Positions 55,301-63,807 of a stretch of DNA of 64,000 bases are shown here, in pieces. A model generated the notes under the pieces. The model saw only the letters and a program-made list of their open reading frames with translations. It did no database searches and had not been told where the DNA came from. A program made the translations under genes and the position numbers. Location: positions 319,369 to 383,368 of the forward strand of contig WFMF01000099.1 in NCBI GenBank assembly GCA_011033025.1, written 5' to 3'. Position 1 is the stretch's first letter. Every line of letters begins with the position of its first letter. The DNA comes from Beroe forskalii. Its lineage: Eukaryota > Ctenophora > Nuda > Beroida > Beroidae.

Positions 55301-58300
55301 CTAATTAATGGCGCATGTTACTTAGGGTCGTAAAAGGTCGGGGGATAAAAAGTCAATTAAAAGTCGCATTTATTCTATAACGTTTTACTTCAATAATATG
55401 TGCTGTGTTGTACAAGTTTTACTCATGTGGCATTTGAGATAGAACTATGAGTAGACTTAAAACTAAAGACATTAAGTTAGAATTAAGTGCAAGGTTATCA
55501 GTCTAAAATAGCTTTAGACTGTTTAGCGAAATTAAATTTCCAATAAACTATTAAATATTGAAAACCTTTGAAAATGTGACGCAAGAATCATCTGTGATGG
55601 AAAATACTTGATATAAGCTGACGACGATAATTACATGATTTTCGAAGGCACCTAATTATTAATTTTTTTTAAACTTGCTCCCAAAGTTGAGATAAGAATT
55701 TAAAGGCATGCATTTTGCATAGCTTTCTGATTGGTTGCTATCTCCTAGATGTTGACATACAAAGTGCAGAGGCTGCTACTATTGTCGCAGAGAAATGTTG
55801 GATGGAAGATATCGGGACTTCATTCAGTGTCCTTAAAAAATTTCGTGGATGCCTTAAAAATTGTCAAAAAAGCGTTCAAAAAGTCAAATAATTTTTGGCG
55901 AATCATTGCCTTTATTTTAGAGTTTAAAAGATAGTGTTGCCATGGATATTTATCATTTTACACGGTACAGTTTTATTCCACTATTCTACCTTTTCACAAT
56001 TATAGATCATTCTACGTGCCCGAGTGGCAATATGATAACCAGACCATCTCCTAGTCATAGAGTGAACATTACACGTGGCACAGGGCACTTCAATGCTTTT
56101 GTCATTGACCCGGAATTTATTTGATAGATACCGGGAAATATGAGTAAATCGGGAATAACCCCCATGAAGAATCATGACAAGTGCAGAGTTTAGTCATAGA
56201 GTAGAAAACGATTTTCGGCGAATCACAATACAATTCTATATCTAATGATATTAAGCTATTGCTAAATATCTAAAGTTAAGATATTTAGGCGGGCGAAAAC
56301 CTTCGGAATTTCTGAGCCAAAATCAGTTGTTTTAAGCAACTCAGTACGACTCAGTGAATGTCCTTGGTGACCGGCATGTTAAAATAGGAAGCTGAGAGGT
56401 TCCGTTCAGACCGAACTATTGTTTCAAACGTTGAGTTTTATCAATCCCAGATACAGACCCAGATTAACAGGGGCAGTTAGAACCTCAGTTTGCGCGCCTT
56501 TTATGTGCGCGGCGTGAATTTGCGCGGCGTCTACCGCGTATCTTATTGTTGAGTTTTTTGACCGTTTATCCAAAAAGGAAACATAGCTCCTCCTACTTGC
56601 CAGCCCCATTGTGCTTCTCAACGGTTTGGCGCAAGTTTGATGCTACTTTGGGGCTCAGTTTGGTGCGTGCATGGCGTCAAACTATTTAATTTGGGGCTTA
56701 TTTCCCGCCGGTCTCGCTCTGGTCTAGCGTTGTTCTCGCGTTGGTCTAGCGCTGGTCTAGCACTGTTCTAGCGCTTGTTTCTTGCCGGTCTGGCGCTGGT
56801 CTCTATTACTCTATTAACCCAAAATCTACCTCCCCAGACGCACGAAGACGTTTGTCGAGACATCCAGTCGTACACCCAGGCAGCGGAAGCAAGCAAGGAC
56901 CTGAGCTGCGCCATCTGTTACGAAGTGGTGCTGGAAAAGGAGGAGAAGAGGGAAAGGAAGTGAGTTGATTGGGGTAGTTTATTGGGGTAGTTGATTGGGG
57001 TAGTTAATTGGGGCAGTTAATTGATTAGGTTCACTGGTTGGTTAATACGTTGATTGTTTTAGCATTTCCCTTCCCAACCGTCTTTTCTAAAAAATTCAAA
57101 TGATGACGTCATTATCACATCTTTAAGTACTCAGCTGATGACGTTTGCTTCCCCAGATTTGGTCTCCTATCCGAGTGTTGGCACACGTTTTGCATCGATT
57201 GCATCCGGAGGTGGCGGAACACCAACAAGGATCAGACTAAGAGAAACTGTCCCGTATGCAGGAAACTCAGCTACTTTATCATTCCTTCAGAGGTTCGTTG
57301 AGTCGCCACAGGATGCGCGCGCGCAAATGTGGGATTTGAAATATCCTTGTTTGTATGATTATTTATCAGGTCGGGGTAACAAAATAGAGAACATGATACC
57401 AGCCTTTTTTGCTCACTAGGTCTCGGTAACTATTTCTCTATTTCCCCACTAGGTATGGGTTACCGATCCAGCAGAGAAAGATAAACTAGTCCAGGTGTAC
57501 AAGGAACACTTAGCCACAGTGGACTGTAAGCACTTCAACAAGGGACAAAGCTATTGCCCCTTCGGAGCGAACTGTTTCTACAAGCACGCCCTGCCGGACG
57601 GAACCATCGTATCCGATAACGTGGTATGTGGTATGTGTAATTTGTATGGTATATGTGGAGTGTGGTATGTCTGGAGTGTGGTATGTACGATGTTCATCTA
57701 CAAACTACACTACAGAAGTGCTGTAATCTGTTCACGAACTCTATAGTTCGTGGGATGTGGTAGGTTGTATTTGAAATGTGGTAAGTTAAGGATACAGTTA
57801 ATTGTTTAATTATTTGTGGTGGTATGTTAAATGGGGTAAATGCATGTGAAATGTGTTACATAATACACATGCCAAGAGGTGCGTCATCATCACTGGTTTA
57901 AGTTGACGTCATTCTCATTAGTTGTCCGCTTTTAATACATCCACAACACTGATATATCATATCTATAAATTAATTTGGCATTGACGAATCATCAACTTGA
58001 GTTAACGGTCAACTCGCGCCGTGATTATTATTATCATTGTTAATGTTATGAAATAAAATTGATGAATATTTTACTTCAAACGTCTTACCGTGACCAGAAT
58101 CGGACATTGTTATTATGTCCTTGATATTTCGTTGGTTCTCCATGAGTTACGTAGGAGTAAGAAAAATTCATTAGTTAAATCTGCTATTACACGCGGTAAT
58201 AGCAATGTGCTGTGATGTATGGAAATTTTCATAATACGCGCTTGGAAAGGTCGGGACACCACTTTAATGGGCTCCAAGGAGCAGTTTCTATCGCCCTTGG

Positions 58301-58993
58301 CTGCCCACTTCCACTCTGAATCATTGCCATGGCACCACTCGGCACTCTGATTCATTGCCATGGCACCACTCTGAACCATTGCCATGGCACCACTCTGAAC
58401 CATTGCCATGGCACCACTCTGAACCATTGCCATGGCACCACTCTGAACCATTGCCATGGCACCACTCTGAACCATTGCCATGGCACCACTCTGACCATTG
58501 CCATGGCACCACTCTGAATCATTGCCATGGCACCACTCTGACCATTGCCATGGCACCACTCTGACCATTGCCACGGCACCACTCTGATTCATTGCCATGG
58601 AACCACTCTGAACCACTGCCATGGCACCACTCTGACCATTGCCATGGCACCACTCCAAACCATTACCAGAGCAACCACTCCAAACCATTGCCATGGCACC
58701 ACTCCAATCCATAACCAGAGCAACCACTCCAAACTGTTGCTATGGATACCATTCCAAACTTTTACCACTCCAACCAAATACCATGGCTACCACTCCACCA
58801 TGGTAGCCCTGAGATTCTACACCTCTCCTAGGTTCGGCGCCGTGTAAACTGCGACGGTGACATGGTAACCACGGAAGACTCCCTTCTGTCCGACTTCCTG
58901 GAGGAGCTCCTGCTTACATCTGCAGTGAACATACAGAGGGTCCATGACATCCGGTCACTCTTTCAGATCCTTAACATTCGGGAGCACCAGTAG
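40324..58993 (+). CDS. MKRN: Makorin-type RING E3 ubiquitin ligase, seven 3' exons
   Basis: Exons 40324-40407, 40701-40790, 41015-41301, 56838-56959, 57157-57292, 57453-57623 and 58832-58993 join in phase with GT-AG borders into 349 codons ending TAG. Domains in makorin order: NAREFVPGQ linker; Thr/Ser/Pro linker with LDT repeats; CCCH finger (CPYYLESGECGDGDRC, closing His); makorin Cys-His motif (KCRFC, then THEDVC); C3HC4 RING (CAIC, CWHTFCIDC, CPVC); final CCCH finger (CKHFNKGQSYCPFGANCFYKH); acidic, Leu-rich carboxy end. Makorins are RNA-binding ubiquitin ligases. The usual one or two amino-terminal CCCH fingers were not found; they may lie in undetected upstream exons, or translation may start at ATG 40335. 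Two donors are unusual (GTTCGC at 40791, GTTCGT at 57293). Intron 3 (15.5 kb) hosts nested genes and repeats. Confidence 0.93.
41422..42176. mobile_element. GGGACAATT-word foldback element with inverted ends
   Basis: The left end reads G-run, GTTTCACTGTCCCAATTGTC; the right is its reverse complement followed by CCCCCC. ATTAA flanks both sides, a possible 5-bp target duplication. Inside, GGGACAATTGGGACAAATG words form a longer period marked by 'AGAGAAAATAGAACAAATGG' (41446-41815), then unique sequence, then the word again (42078-42165). GGGACAATTGTCCC would be palindromic. No transposase frame. A relic of the family lies at about 50765-50857. Confidence 0.75.
42255..43815. repeat. 44-bp minisatellite, block 1, in makorin intron 3
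   Basis: The unit is GTAGGAGTAGGAGGGGCTGG, then TCATCACTCG, then TCAAGGAAGGCGTG, about 35 copies with variants in local runs. Plus-strand open frames of 60-76 codons reflect the repeat. Confidence 0.95.
43816..44163. repeat. Spacer satellite, about 80-bp unit, copy 1
   Basis: Begins GGTCAACTAATGAAATGAAT and continues as about four diverged units with CGTACGCATTCCACATTCCA and TATGACGTTGACACCA. The same spacer follows the second 44-bp block at 45069-45470, so block plus spacer was duplicated as one higher-order unit. Confidence 0.85.
44164..45068. repeat. 44-bp minisatellite, block 2
   Basis: About 20 further copies of the 42255-43815 unit, including an AGGAGGAACTG variant class found mainly here. 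Confidence 0.93.
45069..45470. repeat. Spacer satellite, about 80-bp unit, copy 2
   Basis: Closely matches 43816-44163 from GGTCAACTAATGAAATGAAT onward and runs up to the left flank of the inverted-repeat element at 45506. Confidence 0.85.
45506..48669. mobile_element. 3.2-kb non-autonomous element with about 480-bp inverted ends and 10-bp target duplication
   Basis: The left end, GCAGACCAAAGTTGAGCATG, is matched in reverse complement at the right end; similarity continues with small gaps for roughly 480 bp (45506-45990 versus 48200-48669). The 10-mer TACTCTAGTA sits directly outside both ends (45496-45505 and 48670-48679). Long inverted ends with a 9-11-bp duplication are typical of Mutator-like (MULE) elements; this is inference, as no transposase frame is present. 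Sub-repeats built on CTTGGCCCAGGAAGGTCGTA occur two to three times per arm, with a diverged copy near 46200-46330. The middle has a degenerate minisatellite at 47040-47690. Confidence 0.8.
47040..47690. repeat. Degenerate minisatellite, about 40-bp unit GGTTCAGAAAGGTACCAATAGT
   Basis: GTGGTTCAGAAAGGTACC...AGTGGGATGGGTTG recurs about ten times with strong drift, inside the 45506-48669 element. The 101-codon plus frame over it is a repeat product. Confidence 0.7.
48680..50760. other. Makorin intron 3, no further gene recognised
   Basis: A/T-rich. A short segment at about 50216-50300 (GACCAATAAAAACAATG...CATTCAAAGCTAA) is homologous to about 52391-52480, so it is part of the 3' flank of the tandem duplication described for the nested genes. 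Confidence 0.5.
50760..50860. repeat. Relic of the GGGACAATT foldback family
   Basis: ATTATCCCAATTGTCTCCCA at the left and GAGACAATTGGTACGGTGAA-ATTCCCC at the right are diverged forms of the ends of the 41422-42176 element, with a collapsed interior. Confidence 0.55.
50952..52170 (-). CDS. Secreted ten-cysteine protein, copy A, nested in makorin intron
   Basis: Exons 52170-52110, 51954-51774, 51409-51270 and 51013-50952, all GT-AG, phases 1, 2, 1, total 444 nt (147 residues). Signal peptide MKVVISIAVLLGVLYNCQAE, then about 127 residues with ten cysteines in the contexts VTC, ARC, RKC, VVC, PDC, LTC, GVC, PSC, GKC and MNC, allowing five disulfides. Exon 3 carries GDRGFMRVDPDRYKLNFVLV. The end is acidic and finishes TADEL, similar to but not a standard KDEL/HDEL retention signal. 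It is antisense to makorin and wholly inside its third intron. Copy B lies about 1.65 kb away and keeps every splice site and cysteine. No known family is recognised; extracellular fluid, mucus or matrix protein are guesses. Confidence 0.85.
51420..51496 (+). mobile_element. tRNA-derived SINE head in intron 2 of copy A
   Basis: The tRNA-like segment begins GGTGTTGG and ends CAGCACC; the 7-bp acceptor stem closes (one G-T). It has an A-box-like GTCAGTGGTGTATTGGTATC, a GGATC-GAAA-GATCC hairpin and B-box GAGTTCGAATCCCGG. A non-tRNA body follows (to about 51610), so it is a SINE, not a working tRNA gene. Its antisense strand abuts the exon 3 acceptor. The same insert in copy B shows that it predates the duplication. 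Confidence 0.7.
52586..53827 (-). CDS. Secreted ten-cysteine protein, copy B, nested in makorin intron
   Basis: Exons 53827-53767, 53609-53429, 52993-52854 and 52647-52586, each the same length as in copy A, with the same phases and no stop (147 residues). Seen differences are few: signal peptide MKVMISIAVFLGVLYNCQAE, CSVMTC for CSVLTC, and PSCAVQGDRG for PSCAIPGDRG. All ten mature cysteines and the TADEL end are kept, so both copies look functional. Intron 2 contains the same tRNA-SINE plus a local triplication of a roughly 45-bp AGAATAAACCCACATCTGCC unit (53295-53415) that is single in copy A. Upstream homology between copies ends about 40 bases before the ATG, so the promoters differ. Confidence 0.85.
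53004..53080 (+). mobile_element. tRNA-derived SINE head in intron 2 of copy B
   Basis: Same segment as 51420-51496 with a substitution in the hairpin (GAATC for GGATC); same position and orientation relative to exon 3. It was therefore duplicated with the gene, not inserted twice. Confidence 0.7.
53900..55020. other. Makorin intron 3, no gene recognised
   Basis: Unique-looking sequence. A small imperfect hairpin, CACCCTCGAGTGAGAACACG...CTCTCACCCCGAGAGGGT, lies at about 54560-54600, and CACGTGAC / GTCACGTGAC words occur near 54665-54710. Confidence 0.4.
55027..55107. repeat. 81-bp perfect palindrome: 40-bp arms, one-base centre
   Basis: Left arm 55027-55066 (begins CCGAAAAACTTCCATGAGGC), centre C at 55067, right arm 55068-55107 an exact reverse complement. 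There is no loop. It lies in makorin intron 3. It could be a young foldback insertion, a hairpin RNA source, or a sequencing or assembly turn-around. Confidence 0.95.
55110..56440. other. Makorin intron 3, no feature recognised
   Basis: A/T-rich; open frames at 55749-55934 and 55942-56175 have no supporting motif or splice context. Confidence 0.4.
56472..56540. repeat. Half copy of the TGTGCGCGGCGTAA MITE family
   Basis: GGCAGTTAGAACCTCAGTTT, then GCGCGCCTTTTATGTGCGCGGCGTG, matches the left half of the element at 59004-59151; the right half is absent. Confidence 0.6.
56690..56795. repeat. Short GGTCTAGCGCT repeat beside a makorin exon
   Basis: About eight degenerate copies of TGGTCTAGCGCT in the 100 bp before the acceptor of makorin exon 4 (56838). 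Confidence 0.65.
57624..58310. other. Last makorin intron, left part; no feature recognised
   Basis: A/T-rich intron with a short GTGGTATGT-word run at 57621-57690. Its right part is the 24-bp minisatellite. Confidence 0.45.
58316..58800. repeat. 24-bp minisatellite CATTGCCATGGCACCACTCTGAAC in last makorin intron
   Basis: About 14 good copies to about 58660, then diverged copies almost to the final exon acceptor (58831). Each unit carries CCATGG. The period is divisible by three, so long frames open on both strands (up to 204 codons); these are not taken as genes because they lie in a phase-consistent intron and have no other support. Confidence 0.93.
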
Positions 58994-59003
58994 AAACTGT
59001 GGT

Positions 59004-59151
59004 GACAGTTCGAACTGCAGTGCGCGCCTTTTTTGTGTGCGCGGCGTAAGTTTGCGCGTCGTACACCGTACAGACATGTTATTTATATGTCGATGCGTTG
59101 CGCAAACTTACGCCGCGCACACAGAGACGCGCACGTGCAGTTTGAACTGCC
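59004..59151. mobile_element. MITE hairpin in the makorin 3' region
   Basis: Ends GACAGTTCGAACTGCAGTGC and, in reverse complement, GGCAGTTCAAACTGCACGTG. Inner arms TGTGCGCGGCGTAAGTTTGC and GCAAACTTACGCCGCGCACA pair exactly. It starts 11 bases after the makorin stop codon, so it is probably transcribed in the 3' UTR. Confidence 0.85.
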
Positions 59152-59224
59152 TCTGAGTAGTGTTCTGCTGGGAAAGTTACACGTGGAATATTCGATAATC
59201 ATTCGCGTAGGATTATGTGGCATA

Positions 59225-59279
59225 GACCAATCAGCGTGCGAGTTTGAAAGTTAGCATGTGCACTGTGTTCTGATTGGTC
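59225..59279. promoter_or_regulatory. Inverted CCAAT-box pair around TTAGCATG
   Basis: GACCAATCAG (59225-59234) and its exact reverse complement CTGATTGGTC (59270-59279) flank GTTAGCATGTGC. The same arrangement recurs in opposite orientation at 63645-63687. CCAAT boxes bind NF-Y, and TTAGCAT resembles a POU/octamer site; regulatory function is inferred only. Confidence 0.45.
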
Positions 59280-59597
59280 AATGTCTCATTATATCGTGAA
59301 CGATTTTCGTATTCTATGGGTGAGCTTTTTGCTGCAAAAAGGAGAGAATCAAGGACTTAGGACTGTGATGTCAAATATTGAAGAGGAGAGATCATTTTGG
59401 GCGATTTCAAATATCTAAGTGCAGATCCAACAAGAGTCATCGAGATGTATATTCCCAATTAACGCCGAAATCTAGATTAAAAAGTGAAAACTATATCTCC
59501 AATATTCTACCAAACTGCTGTTATGACGTCCCTCAAAACCCTCAAAGGAGTCAAGTGTCTGACATTCTCGAAGGACGGCACAAGTTATCGTGGGAGG

Positions 59598-59748
59598 GAC
59601 AGTTCGAAAATTCGAACTGCACTTTGTGGCCCTTTTGTGTGCGCGTCGTAAGATTGTGCGGCCTACAGACACGTCAATAACATGTCTGTACGCCGCGCAA
59701 ACGTACGGCGTGCACACAAAAGACGCGCAAAATGCAGTTCAAACTGTC
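59598..59748. mobile_element. MITE hairpin, second full copy
   Basis: GACAGTTCG at the left and its near-complement AACTGTC at the right enclose TTTTGTGTGCGCGTCGTAAG paired with the ACGTACGGCGTGCACACAAA side. Same family as 59004-59151, about 600 bp away. Confidence 0.8.
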
Positions 59749-60056
59749 TGTATCTGATCTGAACTAAAACCATAACATCAAAATTTCTGAAAATGTATTT
59801 TATCGCTTAGCAGAGTCATTCAACTTCAAGTATGTTCTCTTTCGTGAGAAGTTTTCCTTTAATATATTCCTCCATATTGTCCTGTCTACAACAAGTTTTT
59901 AAAATTTCAATATATATCGCAGAATTTTTGAAGCATTTATCATAAAATATCAGGGTATTTGCGCAAAAAATCAGTTCCTGTAGTTTTACCCATAAAATTT
60001 GAGTATTCTATATTCCAGTGCTTGTGCTAAAGTTTGATCAGTTTGTTAGGTGAAAC

Positions 60057-60062
60057 AATAAA
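60057..60062 (+). terminator. Possible makorin polyadenylation signal
   Basis: First AATAAA noticed downstream of the makorin stop codon on the plus strand; it would give a 3' UTR of about 1.1 kb including two MITEs. An earlier non-canonical signal is possible. Confidence 0.3.
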
Positions 60063-60084
60063 GTCTAAAAGTTTCTGTCTTGTC

Positions 60085-61730
60085 TTAGAGTTACGTTCCG
60101 AAGTTTTTTGCTGTCCGATTTTTGCTGTTTATTATCAAAAACATTACAGTATATTATATCATTTTAAAATTCACATGTTTTTCTAACTAGCACACTTTTT
60201 GCTAACATTTGTACAACATTTTTAGTACCTGCTTCGGGCGCATGGGCCTTGCCTGGGGTCGCTTTCATAAGATTAATAACTGTATTACTACAATTTCTGT
60301 ATTACTACAAAGTTTTTGGAATTTTTGTAATCCCGCATGTGATTAAGTGATTTTAAGTCCCAATTTTACAAGCTTTTCCAGGCTGCCCACCTGCTCTAAT
60401 GATTGCACTGTATACATGAACATATACAATGGAGATGCATAATTTAAATTTGAATGCATAATATTTTGAACGCCTCGTTAGTTTTCCCACTGCAATATGG
60501 TATGTATGGTCCATTGGTCCGACCAATCACGTTGCAGAACGATGCAAAGGCTGCTCGATGACTGGTCCGCCTCGAAGTCGAACATGCGCTCTGGGTTTAT
60601 AATTCTTTTTGGTAATTTTAGCTATGAATGATTGTGAATATGCTGAAGATCGAAAGGAATCAGAATAGGGCATTCTCAAAATATCTTGTTGGTAATCTAT
60701 TCAGGAAGTACGACGCAATCTGAATGGTGAAAATATAGAATTAAAATGAGATGCTGAAATTTGCCGTTTCGATGAAAGGATGAATTTTAGAAATGTGCAC
60801 ATTTTTGCTTCATTTAAGCATTTAAACTGATTAATGATTATGCGTCTTGGGTAGTGCTACAAAAATATTATCCTATATTTATACTATTTCTGTATTATGT
60901 TTTCTTGTTATAGCTGTTTTTAATTTACTGAATGCTACTTAAGGTGATCGTTTCGACTTAAAACAACGTGCCGCTGTTTTATTTGGTGAAATGATTAAAA
61001 ATCGAACAATTTGGTAAAGCTCTGCATTCCAAAATATGTGTTTCAGGGTTGAAAAGCTGTAAAGTATGTATAATACAATCATCTCAAGGTCAAATTACTG
61101 AAGAGGCCAATTTAATTTGATAATGTTAATTCAGTAAATATAAATTTCTGCAAATTTATCTTTAATATTGCCATGTAATGCGGTTGTCATCCGCTTTTTC
61201 TTCATTCCAGTTAAAAATGAAGACCTGCTAGCTCGAAAGTGCAAGTGGAAATGTCATTTCACTGCTCAAAACTGAATAATTCCCCAGAAGGAGCTGGCGA
61301 TATTCTGCTCGGTAACGAGAGTCAGAACTCTGCAATCTAACCTAAACCAGTATTAATTTCAGAGAGGTGAAGATTGCCCATTTTAAATCGTGATTGCAGT
61401 TAGCTGAAAATAGTCGTAGTTTACAAAATAAAATTTATTTTCATCTTTAAATTCATTTCCTCCTTGAAAGAAATAAATTTCAAGAAGAAAATTAAGTTTA
61501 TTTTGCATATTATTTCACAGCAAATTACAAGAAGTAAGTATCGAAAGGGTCATTGATTGCTCTGTAATAGCCCGTCGAAGCTCTTTTTACCCCCTTTAAC
61601 ACCCCCCCCTTTTTTTCATGGCCAATCCCGCCACCGCGCCCAGATTTTCATAGGGAGAATCACTATCTTGGGTCAGGTACAGTGGAAGTAGGATAAAAGT
61701 AGTTGCAGTTATTTCCATCTGACGCCAATT
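60085..61730. other. No feature recognised
   Basis: A/T-rich intergenic sequence with no open frame of note, repeat array or RNA gene seen. Confidence 0.45.
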
Positions 61731-61732
61731 GC

Positions 61733-61922
61733 TGTTGACACCAGTGCTTGTTGACACCAGTGCTTGTTGACACCAGTGCTTGTTGACACCAGTGCTTGTT
61801 GACACCAGTGCTTGTTGACACCAGTGCTTGTTGACACCGGTGCTTGTTGACACCAGTGCTTGTTGACACCAGTGCTTGTTGACACCAGTGCTTGTTGACA
61901 CCAGTGCTTGTTGACACCAGTT
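61733..61922. repeat. 16-bp minisatellite TGTTGACACCAGTGCT, about 12 copies
   Basis: Near-perfect units with one C/T variant. Minus-strand frames (up to 127 codons) are repeat by-products, because 16 is not a multiple of 3 and several frames are open. Confidence 0.95.
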
Positions 61923-62503
61923 CAGTCTGACACCACTTTTTCCTTGTCCCATCCGACAGCGGTAAGTTCTGATTTCCATCAGAATTGAAATAAGTTTATC
62001 CTAAACTTTCATTTACAGGTTTGGCACTTCAATTTCAGTGAATTGAGTGTCCCAGCTTTGCAGAAGTGAGGTGTAACTTTGAACTTTTGGAAATATGAGG
62101 TGGAGAGTTACACCCTTCTATTGTAGGGTACTATGATTGATAATTTCAGTGAGGACAATCACAGCTGGACAATATAGTATTAGGGCACAATTAAAGCGGT
62201 GACGCATTAAATACTTAAATTGGAGAGGGGACAGGATTGCAAGTGATTCACTACACATAACACGTTTTTGTAACAAACATAAAACTATTAATACTTTTAC
62301 TATGATTAGTATAAATACTTTTACAATGATTTGGGGGGGGGGGGGGGGGAGGGGCGGTAAAAATGGTGAAAAATTGATGATGTAAGTAACATAAATTATG
62401 TGAAATGAGAACAATAATATTTGCCTCTGCCCCACAGTGAGGTATTGGAGACTGGATTCCTGGCCCCAGCTGCGGCATTCTTTGTATTTGTAATTACCCT
62501 CAG

Positions 62504-62528
62504 AGTCCTGTGAGGGCCTCACAGGACT
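62504..62528. repeat. Perfect 25-bp palindrome AGTCCTGTGAGG-G-CCTCACAGGACT
   Basis: 12-bp exact arms around one G. CTCACAGGACT occurs again near 62776, suggesting that this and the neighbouring hairpin belong to one element of about 280 bp. Confidence 0.85.
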
Positions 62529-62541
62529 GAAGTTGAATTCA

Positions 62542-62649
62542 TCGTAATTGAATGTTACAGTGGGGGGTCCTGGCAGTGACATTTCATAGAATTTCCTGAA
62601 ATTCTATGAAGTGACACTATCAGGACTTCACTGTTACATTCAATTACGA
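62542..62649. repeat. 108-bp foldback hairpin
   Basis: TCGTAATTGAATGTTACAGTG on the left pairs with CACTGTTACATTCAATTACGA on the right (one extra base). The apex TTCATAGAATTTC / GAAATTCTATGAA is exact around a 2-base centre. MITE-like or hairpin RNA source; no evidence for either role. Confidence 0.8.
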
Positions 62650-62659
62650 AGAATATTAC

Positions 62660-63400
62660 GTTGAACAGAATCAGGGAATCGTCTGTAATTAGTGGAATTT
62701 CCACTTAATTCCACTGAAAATTAAGGTGAGTGAAGGGCAGTCAAATTTTTCTAGAAGTCTAGCGATTTCAATTCCTCACAGGACTATATCCTATGTAAAA
62801 ACTTTTATAAAAAAAACAAAAATCATAATGTTACGATTCAGATTACAGGAGACATATCATGGAAACTGACATCATGAGACATCATGTAAACTGACATCAT
62901 GAGACCTCAAGTCGGCTGACATCATGAGACATCAAGTTGGCTGCTGATGCTCCATTGTCTCTCAATTACCAATTTTCTTGTTCTTTTTCTTTTACTGAAA
63001 CTGTTTCTTTTACTGATATTTTCTCTACAAAAAGAGAAGGTTTCTTCAATAGCTGAACTTAAGTCTTTGTATACCCTCTTGTGCAGAAATTCATGGTCCA
63101 TGACATTTGCATAAATTGACCCTTGTATAATTTGAACCGTAACCCAGCATAATTATATTTTAAATTGGCAATCATTAAGCCGTGGCATCACACAATGATT
63201 GCATTGGAAACTTCACAGCCCCATTGGAAGACGTGTCATCACACCTCAATTATTAATATTACGGTCATAGAACCGGGACCGAGTTAATGAGGGCTTATGA
63301 GAATAATTAACGGTTCCATGCTTGTTTAAAGCAAGAATTTGATGACTTTATAAACTGCTTATTTCCCTCAGGCGCCGCCGAAGTTTCAAGATTGGTTATC
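62660..63400. other. No gene recognised
   Basis: Contains a short triple of 'ACATCATGAGAC' / 'TGACATCATGAG' words at about 62855-62940; otherwise nothing identified. Confidence 0.45.
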
Positions 63401-63405
63401 ACACA

Positions 63406-63430
63406 CTAGCAGGCCCGTTGGGCCTGCTAG
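63406..63430. repeat. Perfect hairpin CTAGCAGGCCC-GTT-GGGCCTGCTAG
   Basis: 11-bp GC-rich exact arms and a 3-base loop. There is no T-run after it, so it is not a convincing polymerase III terminator or RNA gene. Confidence 0.8.
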
Positions 63431-63644
63431 AATGATATATAGATTGATTTAAAATAAAGATAATATAGGTTCACTAACAGTAATAGTTCAATAACATCAT
63501 GCCCCAGATTCAATTCAGGGTAAAACTGCGGTGGCTTGATTAGCAGAAGCAAAACACTCCAATTCTTGTAACAGCTGAGACACACAGCCCTTCCACATGA
63601 TTCCGTGAGGCTGCAATGTTACCCCACAGCGCACCTGGGCTCAT

Positions 63645-63687
63645 CCAATCAGCACGCGGCTTCATGCTAATCGTGCGCGTTGATTGG
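63645..63687. promoter_or_regulatory. Second inverted CCAAT-box pair
   Basis: CCAATCA (63645-63651) and TGATTGG (63681-63687) flank CATGCTAAT. On the minus strand the order CCAATCA-CGCGC-TTAGCATG-TGATTGG parallels 59225-59279. A TATACT lies at about 63709, so a promoter firing to the right is possible. Confidence 0.4.
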
Positions 63688-63693
63688 TCGTAC

Positions 63694-63807
63694 CCCCGCG
63701 TGGTGTGGGTATACTGTGCTACAACGACGCCTGTAGGTGAGGTTGGAGAATCCCGGGAATATAACAATCACTAAAGTGCAGACTGCCAGGTGTCCGATGG
63801 CTTGCAT
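63694..63807 (-). CDS. Possible signal-peptide exon (low confidence)
   Basis: ATG at 63807 opens MQAIGHLAVCTLVIVIFPGF, a plausible signal peptide, followed by SNLTYRRRCSTVYPHHAG to a possible donor (GGG then GTACGA). No downstream exon was found, and the reading frame closes ten codons later if unspliced. It overlaps a repeat-like CCAAT region, so it may be chance. Confidence 0.2.

Noticed and set aside
58113..58847. 204-codon minus-strand frame and several others over the 24-bp repeat
   Set aside because: The 24-bp period keeps several frames open on both strands; it sits inside the last makorin intron, whose flanking exons join in phase.
61596..61979. 127-codon minus-strand frame GVNKHWCQQALVSTST
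   Set aside because: Product of the 16-bp minisatellite; alternative frames are equally open.
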